Positions 1 to 5,355 of a stretch of 5,518 nt of DNA are shown in pieces; within the stretch, counting starts at the first letter, position 1, and the number at the start of each line of letters is the position of its first letter. Where the stretch lies: NCBI GenBank assembly GCA_903874585.1, contig CAIQSY010000012.1, positions 1 through 5,518 on the forward strand. The letters are read 5' to 3'. Both the position numbers and the translations under genes were made by a program. The notes under the pieces are model-generated. The model saw only the letters and a program-made list of their open reading frames with translations, was not told the origin of the DNA and searched no databases. The DNA is from an uncultured Chlorobiaceae bacterium. GTDB taxonomy: Bacteria; Bacteroidota; Chlorobiia; Chlorobiales; Chlorobiaceae.

Positions 1-49
1 GCGAGGTGTGGTAGAGTTGCATCGAAAACAGCAAATAACGTCCTTTCAA

Positions 50-379
50 TCACACTTCGTTGTTTCGAGCAATAAGCCCATACTTTATTGCTCGTGATTC
101 ATTCAGCACATTGATATCTGAATAGCCAATTGCCCAGATTTTCTGTTCGGATATGAATACTTTTCTGAACTTTGCAGAAAGTGTATGCAAATATTGATCG
201 GGGACTGTCGGGATAACCAAAAAAAGTTTTATCGGCAATGTTAAAGCATCAAACTGCTTAAGCTTCTCAGGCAAAAGAGCTTTAACACTCTCATGACGCC
301 CACACACTGCTGCAAACCAGACTGTAAGCGTATGAATCATCTTTTGACGGATCTCTTGCAAAAAACTTATCCGAATCAC
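50..379 (-). CDS. C-terminal fragment of the ATPase partner protein (109 aa open frame)
   Basis: This is the downstream frame of the broken partner gene. Only residues from Leu7 onward (after position 362) look like protein continuous with the N-terminal fragment. The first six residues come from overlapping the other frame. Its ATG lies upstream of the break and inside the other frame, so it is not a convincing independent start, and I see no clear Shine-Dalgarno sequence. The body is a helix (EIRQKMIHTLTVWFAAV) followed by alternating strands and helices ending in ...NNEV. It is best read as the remainder of one gene rather than a separate gene. Confidence 0.4.
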   Translation of the reverse strand: MIRISFLQEIRQKMIHTLTVWFAAVCGRHESVKALLPEKLKQFDALTLPIKLFLVIPTVPDQYLHTLSAKFRKVFISEQKIWAIGYSDINVLNESRAIKYGLIARNNEV

Positions 380-566
380 GGGGAAGTGAACTTTTTGCTT
401 CTACAATATATATTGAGGCATTCTCAGAAACGCCTCGAACAATAAATTCTGCCTTGCACACATTATTGCCAAACGTTATTTCTTTCAATACTTTTTCAAA
501 CTCAAAAACATCTGTTTGAGCAAAAGGGCCAAACGTCACTCCCGATTCGTCAATTGAAATGCTCAT
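291..566 (-). CDS. N-terminal fragment of the ATPase partner protein (91 aa as read)
   Basis: This is the product made if no frame change occurs. Residues 1-68 are the genuine N-terminal part and contain the E40 / E56-A-K58 signature. Residues 69-91 (after Phe68) are out-of-frame readthrough ending at a stop at 291-293. The start is well supported by the four-base overlap with the upstream ATPase gene and by GAGG ten bases upstream. Without the C-terminal half the fold is likely incomplete, so this fragment is probably non-functional alone. Confidence 0.55.
   Translation of the reverse strand: MSISIDESGVTFGPFAQTDVFEFEKVLKEITFGNNVCKAEFIVRGVSENASIYIVEAKSSLPRDSDKFFARDPSKDDSYAYSLVCSSVWAS
360..365 (-). 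other. Homopolymer at which the partner gene changes frame
   Basis: The plus strand has six consecutive A here (six T in the coding strand). Removing one base joins the upstream and downstream frames without loss, giving K-F-L-Q-E-I. Homopolymers are common sites of indel mutation, sequencing error and polymerase slippage. The sequence alone cannot tell which applies. Confidence 0.65.
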
Positions 567-1582
567 CCTAACGATACCTCAAGCTCTTGATCAAACAAGC
601 GAATTGATTCATTAATAATCTCATTATCAGGAATGCCATTCAACAAATCTTCCTGATGCCAGTTTCCTTGTTGATCAGCCATTAATACAGGAAGATGTTT
701 TTTTTGCGACAACGCAATCAGATAGAGTTTTTTTACAACAAAATAGGAGTGGGATGCAAGAAAAAACTGAATTCCTGTTTCTGAAAGTTGATCAATAATA
801 TCGAGCAACTGACTGATAGCCATTGGATGTAATGCTGACTCAGGTTCATCAATAAAAACAACGGAATCAGGAGACAAAAAACGATTCCCCAAAAGGGTAT
901 CTAAAATGGCAATCTTTTTTATTCCTTCTGCAGTTGTATTCACCGAAAAACGGCTATTTCCTTTTTTATAAATCCATTTTTCTGCATCTGCCAAATACTC
1001 AATTTTACCGTGGAACATATTTTCCAACTGCTGACGCGAACGAGAAAAAGCATCGTAATTTCGTCCACGCTGCGTTGGGTTCTGGAGCGCAAGCACTAAA
1101 TCAACATAGGTTGCATCAAAACCAAACGCTTTGTCTTGTAATCCTGACTTTAAAATGACTTTTGATAGTGTTAATACTTCTTTGGGTGGTAAAAAAATAG
1201 AATTTGCCTCCCTGCGAGGTAAATTATTGTGCAAGGGCGATACTTTACGACTGGTATCGGGTCCAAACTCGTAAGCAAGAGTGCAATTATTTTGCATAGT
1301 TACTGAAGCACTCAAGCGATTACCAACACCTTTCTGCACTAAATCGCCCAACTTATCAGCCTGAAATGTCCAGAAAAGCTTATCGCTAAGCACCTCCACA
1401 AAATCGCGCGGATCCTCGCCTTTTCCAGTCTCCTCCTGAGAACGAATCATAGCATACAGCGCTTTGAGCAGAAACGTCTTGCCGCTGCTATTACCTCCAA
1501 TCACAAGATTAAGCTTTCCAAGATTCTCTCCCTGTACAGAAGAGAGTGGTCCAAAATTTTTTATATCAAATGACGTGATCAT
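563..1582 (-). CDS. AAA/ABC-type ATPase (AAA_15/AAA_21, OLD-like), no nuclease domain
   Basis: This is a 339-residue SMC/ABC-like ATPase, presumably cytoplasmic. The N terminus (MITSFDIKNFGPL) is the usual first strand of these proteins, followed by Walker A GGNSSGKT at 29-36. A signature-like NTTAEG lies at 215-220. Walker B VVFIDEPES is at 241-249 (Asp245, catalytic Glu246) with ALHP just after it. The switch histidine is His278 in ASHS (276-279). The middle carries IFLPPKEVLTLSKVILKSG (129-147) and FDATYVDL (155-162), typical of this subfamily as I remember it. All ATPase motifs are intact, but no TOPRIM domain follows, unlike true OLD nucleases. It overlaps the partner gene by four bases. 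No good Shine-Dalgarno sits close to the ATG: GAAGGA is about 18 bases away, and the start was chosen on protein homology. A plausible role is the sensor or motor subunit of a defence or toxin-type pair. The ATPase family call is firm; the system role is inference. Confidence 0.9.
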   Translation of the reverse strand: MITSFDIKNFGPLSSVQGENLGKLNLVIGGNSSGKTFLLKALYAMIRSQEETGKGEDPRDFVEVLSDKLFWTFQADKLGDLVQKGVGNRLSASVTMQNNCTLAYEFGPDTSRKVSPLHNNLPRREANSIFLPPKEVLTLSKVILKSGLQDKAFGFDATYVDLVLALQNPTQRGRNYDAFSRSRQQLENMFHGKIEYLADAEKWIYKKGNSRFSVNTTAEGIKKIAILDTLLGNRFLSPDSVVFIDEPESALHPMAISQLLDIIDQLSETGIQFFLASHSYFVVKKLYLIALSQKKHLPVLMADQQGNWHQEDLLNGIPDNEIINESIRLFDQELEVSLG

Positions 1583-1640
1583 TGGGCGAACTTGTTGATA
1601 TCCTTCTCAGAAACTTTTTAACTGCTGAAATTTTTTCTAA

Positions 1641-1658
1641 TTGTATATAAATATACAA
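1641..1658. promoter_or_regulatory. 18-bp palindrome upstream of the ATPase module, candidate operator
   Basis: TTGTATAT-aa-ATATACAA is a perfect 8-bp inverted repeat around two bases, 58 bases upstream of the ATPase start and the most regular dyad in the 160-bp gap. Its size suits a dimeric repressor site, and TACAAT or TATATT inside it could serve as a -10 element for minus-strand transcription. I could not pair it with a convincing -35 box. An AT-rich palindrome of this length may also be partly due to base composition. Confidence 0.35.
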
Positions 1659-1660
1659 CA

Positions 1661-1683
1661 TGATATTGGATGAAGAAATATCA
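1661..1683. repeat. 7-bp inverted repeat TGATATT / AATATCA
   Basis: The arms at 1661-1667 and 1677-1683 are separated by nine bases, lying two bases from the 18-bp palindrome. The stem has a single G:C pair, so it is a poor terminator for the regulator gene that ends at 1743. A protein binding site next to the palindrome is at least as likely. Confidence 0.3.
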
Positions 1684-1742
1684 ACGCTCTCTCAACAGAA
1701 CAAAGATTTTCAAATGCTTTGGGAAATCCATCCATTTCCACA

Positions 1743-3833
1743 TCACCCATACCGCTTACTCAACCCAAGCTTTTCAATCCGTGAATAGAGCGTTTTCGGG
1801 TTCAGCGCGAGTTGCTCGGCGGCTCCGCCTGCGCCGCTCACTCTGCCTTTTGAGCGGCTGAGTGCGTCGAGAATCAGCTCTCGCTCCATGGCGATAACAT
1901 CCACCTCAAAATCGCGCATGGTTCTGGCGCAACCGGCTGCGGGATGTTCCGACACAGCAGCGGATGATGAGAGAATTGTAGAAAAATCAAGCGATATGCC
2001 TTCCGAAAGAATCACCGCCTGCTCGATCAAGTGCGCAAGTTCGCGGATATTGCCCTTCCATTCGCGCGCCACAAGACGCTGCATATCGCTCTCGCGAAAG
2101 GAACGAAGCGGCTTGCCGAACTCCCGTGAAAATTTTGCAGCAAAGTGGGTGGCAAGCATGGGAATATCTTCGCGGCGTTCACTGAGCGGCGGAATGGCGA
2201 GCGGAAAGACGTTGAGCCGGAAAAAGAGATCCTCACGGAACCGCCCTTCAGCAACCTCTTTTGCAAGATCGCGGTTGGTCGCCGCAATGACGCGCACATC
2301 CACCTTAATCACCTGCCGCCCGCCAAGCCGTTCCAGCTCGCGTTCCTGAAGCACGCGCAGCAACTTTGCCTGCAACTCCAGCGGTAATTCGCCAATTTCA
2401 TCAAGGAAAATTGTGCCGCCTTCAGCCAGCTCGAACTTGCCGATACGCCGATCGGTGGCACCGGTAAAGCTCCCCTTTTCGTGGCCAAACAGCTCGGACT
2501 CAATCAGCGGAGCCGGCAAGGTTGCGCAGTTAATCTTGATCAAGGCGCGTTTGTTGCGGGCTGAAAGATTGTGCAAAGCACGGGCAAAAAGCTCTTTGCC
2601 CGTGCCAGTTTCGCCCTGAATCAGCACTGTGGCATCGGTCGGTGCAACCTGACTGACCCGCCGCAATACCGCCGCCAGCGAAGCGCTGTTGCCGATAATC
2701 TCCTCAAAATTGTGTGTCGCCTTGATCTCCTCAATCAGGCAGGTGCGCTCACCTTCAAGCTTGCGGCGAAGCTCATCAATCTCTTCAAAGGCGAGATAAT
2801 TTTGCAAGGCAAGCGAAAGCTGAGGCACAATCAGGCTCATGGTCGCTTGATCGTGCTCGTCATAAACGCCGGAAGTATCGGAGATAATCAATCCTGCGCG
2901 GCTGCCCGGCGTATCCCAAAGCGGAACAGTGAGCAGCGAGCAGACGCCATATTTCTCCCGAACGTAAGCAAGAATCCGGTAGTCGCCGCAGAGTTGATGA
3001 AACGCTTCACCACTGAAGCAACCGTGATTGGTAATCAGCGCAAAACTCTCCCGCGCCAATGCTTCAAAATCCTCAAGCGGCAACGCGGCTTCGACTGGCG
3101 CAAAACTGCCGCCATCTTCACGTCGGAAGGTATCGTAAAGACGATAGACCCCATCGCTGCCCATCACGCGAATACCGAGAAACGTACAGTGTACCTGTTT
3201 TTCAATCTGCTCACAAACCGCCAAAAGCATCCGATTGCGATCTTTAATGGTCAACAGCGCATTGTTGACGGCAAGCTGCATGGCGGTCTGCGCTTCACGC
3301 TGCCGCAGCTCCTCGTAGGCGAGCGCATTACTGACCGCAACGGCAACCGGCGATGAGAGGGTTGCAAGCAGCTCTTTATCGCTCTCCAGCCACTCTTTTT
3401 CATCCTTCGACACAAAAGAGAGAAACCCGATCACCTTGCCGCCGGTGCGCAGCGGCGAAAACGCCACCTGCCGCATACCAAGATCGTAAAGCATCTGTGG
3501 CAGCGGAACATCGTTGGGATAAAGCTCCAGCGACTCCGCAATGCTGATCACGGAAACCGACGCATCGGCAATATGCGGCTCAATCCATGAACCGGCAATC
3601 GGCCTTTTTTTACGCTCAAAGGTTTCGGGAAGTTGAAAACGGAGCATTTCAAAAAAAACATCGCTGTACCGCTTCTCTTTGTCAAACGTGATAATGGCGG
3701 CGGAATCAAACTCGAAAACAAGGCGCAGCTTGTCGGTGAGCGTTCGGAAAAGCTCCTGTGGATCACGGATGGAACCGACCGCATCGCTGATGTACTGCAT
3801 CAGCTTATGGGTTTCGTGGATAGATTGTGTCAT
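1743..3833 (-). CDS. Sigma-54-dependent transcriptional activator, GAF-GAF-AAA+-Fis HTH (NifA/FhlA type)
   Basis: This is a complete 696-residue bacterial enhancer-binding protein that uses ATP hydrolysis to open sigma-54 promoter complexes. Two GAF sensor domains lie at about 25-172 and 196-346, joined by a charged helical linker (346-372) to the AAA+ core. Walker A is GETGTGKE (407-414). The sigma-54 contact loop is ELFGHEKGSFTGA (447-459), with GSFTGA replacing the usual GAFTGA. Walker B is GGTIFLDEI (472-480). Further motifs are AATNRD (517-522), FREDLFFRLNVFPL (532-545, arginine-finger region) and sensor II GNIREL (594-599). A Fis-type helix-turn-helix at about 662-691 (GRVSGAGGAAEQLALNPKTLYSRIEKLG) ends the protein. 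GAF2 holds five cysteines and GAF1 none. The ligand cannot be read from the sequence. The gene is divergent from the efflux gene, with a sigma-54 promoter between them, so that operon is the obvious target. Ribosome binding is weak (AAAG near 3842). Confidence 0.95.
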   Translation of the reverse strand: MTQSIHETHKLMQYISDAVGSIRDPQELFRTLTDKLRLVFEFDSAAIITFDKEKRYSDVFFEMLRFQLPETFERKKRPIAGSWIEPHIADASVSVISIAESLELYPNDVPLPQMLYDLGMRQVAFSPLRTGGKVIGFLSFVSKDEKEWLESDKELLATLSSPVAVAVSNALAYEELRQREAQTAMQLAVNNALLTIKDRNRMLLAVCEQIEKQVHCTFLGIRVMGSDGVYRLYDTFRREDGGSFAPVEAALPLEDFEALARESFALITNHGCFSGEAFHQLCGDYRILAYVREKYGVCSLLTVPLWDTPGSRAGLIISDTSGVYDEHDQATMSLIVPQLSLALQNYLAFEEIDELRRKLEGERTCLIEEIKATHNFEEIIGNSASLAAVLRRVSQVAPTDATVLIQGETGTGKELFARALHNLSARNKRALIKINCATLPAPLIESELFGHEKGSFTGATDRRIGKFELAEGGTIFLDEIGELPLELQAKLLRVLQERELERLGGRQVIKVDVRVIAATNRDLAKEVAEGRFREDLFFRLNVFPLAIPPLSERREDIPMLATHFAAKFSREFGKPLRSFRESDMQRLVAREWKGNIRELAHLIEQAVILSEGISLDFSTILSSSAAVSEHPAAGCARTMRDFEVDVIAMERELILDALSRSKGRVSGAGGAAEQLALNPKTLYSRIEKLGLSKRYG

Positions 3834-3847
3834 AAAATTCTTTAAAG

Positions 3848-3887
3848 TTCAGAACATAGAGTACAGAAAATTCTGATATTTTCAGAA
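3848..3887. promoter_or_regulatory. Cluster of TTCAGAA/TTCTGA half-sites, candidate enhancer (UAS) for the sigma-54 activator
   Basis: TTCAGAA occurs at 3848-3854 and 3881-3887, 33 bp apart (about three helical turns). Between them lie CAGAA (3864-3868) and TTCTGA (3871-3876), which form two overlapping dyads: CAGAA-aa-TTCTG, and TTCTGA-tattt-TCAGAA. The cluster lies about 100-140 bp upstream of the transcription start predicted from the -24/-12 promoter, which is the normal distance for an enhancer. It also sits in the leader of the activator gene, so binding could autoregulate it; a weak sigma-70-like pair (CTGAAA at 3885-3880 and TACTCT at 3863-3858, minus strand) overlaps it. Confidence 0.5.
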
Positions 3888-3896
3888 GAGCGACAC

Positions 3897-3941
3897 ATGG
3901 AAAAGATTTAAAAAGCCTGATATGGAACGGATTTTATGGAA
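3897..3941 (+). repeat. Three ATGGAA direct repeats between enhancer candidate and promoter
   Basis: ATGGAA is found at 3897-3902, 3922-3927 and 3936-3941. The first two extend into an imperfect 14-base repeat (3897-3910 versus 3922-3935, 11 of 14 identical). They lie between the half-site cluster and the -24 box, where a DNA-bending or second regulator could bind. The stretch is AT-rich, so chance is possible. Confidence 0.3.
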
Positions 3942-3962
3942 AAACGCAACATTTCAACAATC

Positions 3963-3977
3963 TGGCACATAAATTGT
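3963..3977 (+). promoter_or_regulatory. Sigma-54 (-24/-12) promoter of the tolC-like operon
   Basis: TGGCAC (3963-3968), a five-base spacer, then TTGT (3974-3977) matches the sigma-54 consensus TGGCAC-N5-TTGC at every position except the last C of the -12 GC. Spacing is exact. Transcription would start near 3988-3989, leaving a leader of about 28 bases before the ATG at 4017. The promoter is next to, and divergent from, a sigma-54 activator gene, which makes the call much stronger than the match alone. Confidence 0.78.
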
Positions 3978-4016
3978 ATAACTGATAGCAACCGATTGTA
4001 ACGAAACCATAACTCC

Positions 4017-5354
4017 ATGAGAAGCAAGAGTAGAGTGACCAGAACCGTAGCCATCACAACCATGGCATTGATGCTTGCGTGGCCATTGCGCAGCAGTGCA
4101 GCCGAAGCGCCAGCAGCAGCACCGCTCACCCTTGAAAAAGCAATACAACTTGTCCGCGAGAACAATCCGGCGCTCAAAGCTGCGGCGGACGAGGTAACGG
4201 CGGCGGACGCACGAATCACACAGCGCAGAAGCGCCTACTTCCCACAGATCACGGCAAGCGCTGGATATACTTGGCTTGATCCAGTATCAGAGATGAGCAT
4301 TGGTGGAGCGCCGATGATGCAATTCATGCCGCATGACAATTACGATGCCAAAGTCACCGCACGGGCAACGCTGCTTGATTTCGGAAAAAGAGGCAACAAC
4401 GTTGCTCTTGCACTGAGCGGCAAAAAAACGGCGGAACAGAGTCTTGAACTGTCGCGCAGAGAAGCGTCGTGGCAAACGGTGCAGCTCTTTTATGGTATTC
4501 TGTTTCTCCGCGAAAATCTCCGCGTGGAGGAGAAGCAGATCGCCGCACTCAATCAGGCGCTGGAGTACTCGACAAAACGCTATCAGGCCGGCGCCGCCAC
4601 GCCATTCGATCTCTTCTCCACGAAAGTGCGTCTTGCGGCTGCCCGCAACCGCACGCTCGATATTGAGCACGAACTTCGCCGCAGCGAATTGACGTTGCGC
4701 CGCCTGACGGGTATCGTGGCCGATGCTCCGCTGAAACTTCAGGGCTCGTTTGCAGTGAAGCCGCAAGAAGATGGTCGTGCAGAAGCGGGACTTATCGCCC
4801 AGGCACTAACGCAGCGCCTCGAACTGCAGCTCTCCAGAGAGCAAGAGACAGCGGCAAAACAGCAACGTTCACTGGCAGAAAAAGAGGGTTTGCCTGTCGT
4901 CACCGCAAGCATCTCTTATGGAGTCGCCAATGGCTATCAGCCTGATATCAATGAAAGACGCAATAACGTTGCCGCCAACCTGCACCTTGAAATTCCGCTC
5001 TTTACCGGGTTCCGCACCAGCGCGGAGCAGCAGGAGCGCACTGCTCTGGCACGCGCAGCAACACAACGACGGCTTGATGTTGAGCAGCAGGCGAGAAGCG
5101 ATATTGCAGAGACACTCCATGCCCTGCAGACCTCTTCGGAGAAGATGAGCACGACTGAAGTGCAGGTACAAGAGGCGGAACTTGCCGCAAAACATGCACG
5201 GACACGCTACGAAAACGGCATGGCAACTGCGCTCGACCTGCTCGATACCGAAGCTGCACTTTCACAGGCGGAACTTGCACGTCTGCAGGCCGCTTTCGCT
5301 TATATGCTTAACACCTATACACTTAAACGGACAACAGGGGAGGTTTTCTGGTAA
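4017..5354 (+). CDS. TolC-family outer-membrane efflux protein
   Basis: This 445-residue protein is the outer-membrane channel partner of a tripartite efflux or secretion pump, exporting substrates from inner-membrane transporters through a periplasmic barrel. A signal peptide occupies residues 1 to about 29 (RSKSRVTR, then TVAITTMALMLAWPL, cleavage near SSAA). There is no lipobox and no cysteine anywhere, so it is TolC-like rather than an OprM-type lipoprotein. Two outer-membrane efflux repeats follow: LTLEKAIQLVRENNPALKAA (37-56) to about 231, and about 255-443. Each has the paired hairpin motif: RYQAGAATPFDLF (188-200) and RYENGMATALDLL (397-409). Strand motifs include YFPQITASAGYTW (74-86) and LHLEIPLFTGFR (322-333). 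Length is normal for the family. The Shine-Dalgarno before the ATG is weak. Its operon continues with a universal stress gene. The membrane-fusion and transporter subunits are not in the window, so the substrate is unknown. Confidence 0.93.
   Translation: MRSKSRVTRTVAITTMALMLAWPLRSSAAEAPAAAPLTLEKAIQLVRENNPALKAAADEVTAADARITQRRSAYFPQITASAGYTWLDPVSEMSIGGAPMMQFMPHDNYDAKVTARATLLDFGKRGNNVALALSGKKTAEQSLELSRREASWQTVQLFYGILFLRENLRVEEKQIAALNQALEYSTKRYQAGAATPFDLFSTKVRLAAARNRTLDIEHELRRSELTLRRLTGIVADAPLKLQGSFAVKPQEDGRAEAGLIAQALTQRLELQLSREQETAAKQQRSLAEKEGLPVVTASISYGVANGYQPDINERRNNVAANLHLEIPLFTGFRTSAEQQERTALARAATQRRLDVEQQARSDIAETLHALQTSSEKMSTTEVQVQEAELAAKHARTRYENGMATALDLLDTEAALSQAELARLQAAFAYMLNTYTLKRTTGEVFW
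5336..5343 (+). promoter_or_regulatory. Strong Shine-Dalgarno for the universal stress gene, inside the end of the tolC-like gene
   Basis: AGGGGAGG lies within the last codons of the efflux gene and 12 bases before the ATG at 5356. It is the clearest ribosome binding site in the window, and it confirms the downstream start and translation as part of the same operon. Confidence 0.65.
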
Positions 5355-5355
5355 A

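Larger units (their letters stand above)
50..566 (-). pseudogene. Frameshifted partner gene of the AAA ATPase (171 aa if repaired), possible PD-(D/E)XK-like fold
   Basis: Two overlapping minus-strand frames read as one protein interrupted by a +1 shift. The first 68 codons run from ATG at 566 to Phe at 365-363. The rest (LQEIRQKMIHTL...) continues in another frame to a stop at 50-52. Joining them across the six-T run (365-360 on this strand) gives DKF-LQEIRQK and a 171-residue product. Residues 37-60 show a strand with Glu40, then the hydrophobic strand IYIV followed by E56-A-K58, which resembles the D/E...(D/E)xK layout of PD-(D/E)XK nucleases. The C-terminal part (IKLFLVIP..., WAIGYSDINVLNESRA..., YGLIA) resembles, from memory, small hypothetical proteins encoded beside AAA ATPases. 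The gene starts inside the ATPase stop (ATGA overlap), with GAGG at 580-577 as a ribosome binding site, so translation is probably coupled. The break could be a real mutation, a sequencing error or programmed slippage. The nuclease role is inference only. Confidence 0.7.

Noticed and set aside
1..49. Possible start of a third minus-strand gene (AAAGGA, then TTG or ATG near 34-20) after the partner gene
   Set aside because: Only about ten codons are visible (MLFSMQLYHTS if TTG is used) before the window ends, too little to support a gene. Otherwise I see nothing in these bases.
563..1582. Calling the ATPase a full OLD nuclease or PARIS AriA
   Set aside because: At 339 residues it ends shortly after the ATPase H-switch with no TOPRIM domain, and the partner does not look like AriB (DUF4435). 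Only the broad ATPase family is supported.
1722..1739. GGAAAT-N6-ATTTCC inverted repeat just downstream of the regulator stop, as a terminator
   Set aside because: The stem is only six base pairs and no T run follows on the minus strand, so it is not a convincing intrinsic terminator.
1670..1861. Plus-strand open frame across the ATPase-regulator gap
   Set aside because: It runs antisense into the regulator's HTH-coding end and has no ribosome site or recognisable protein features.
2571..3356. Long plus-strand open frame (261 codons) opposite the regulator gene
   Set aside because: It lies entirely antisense to the regulator's GAF and linker coding region and shows no recognisable motifs. 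It is a by-product of the codon use of the real gene.
4287..4766. Minus-strand open frame of 159 codons opposite the efflux gene
   Set aside because: It is antisense to a confidently identified TolC-family gene and has a low-complexity Arg/Ala/Leu-rich composition typical of shadow frames.
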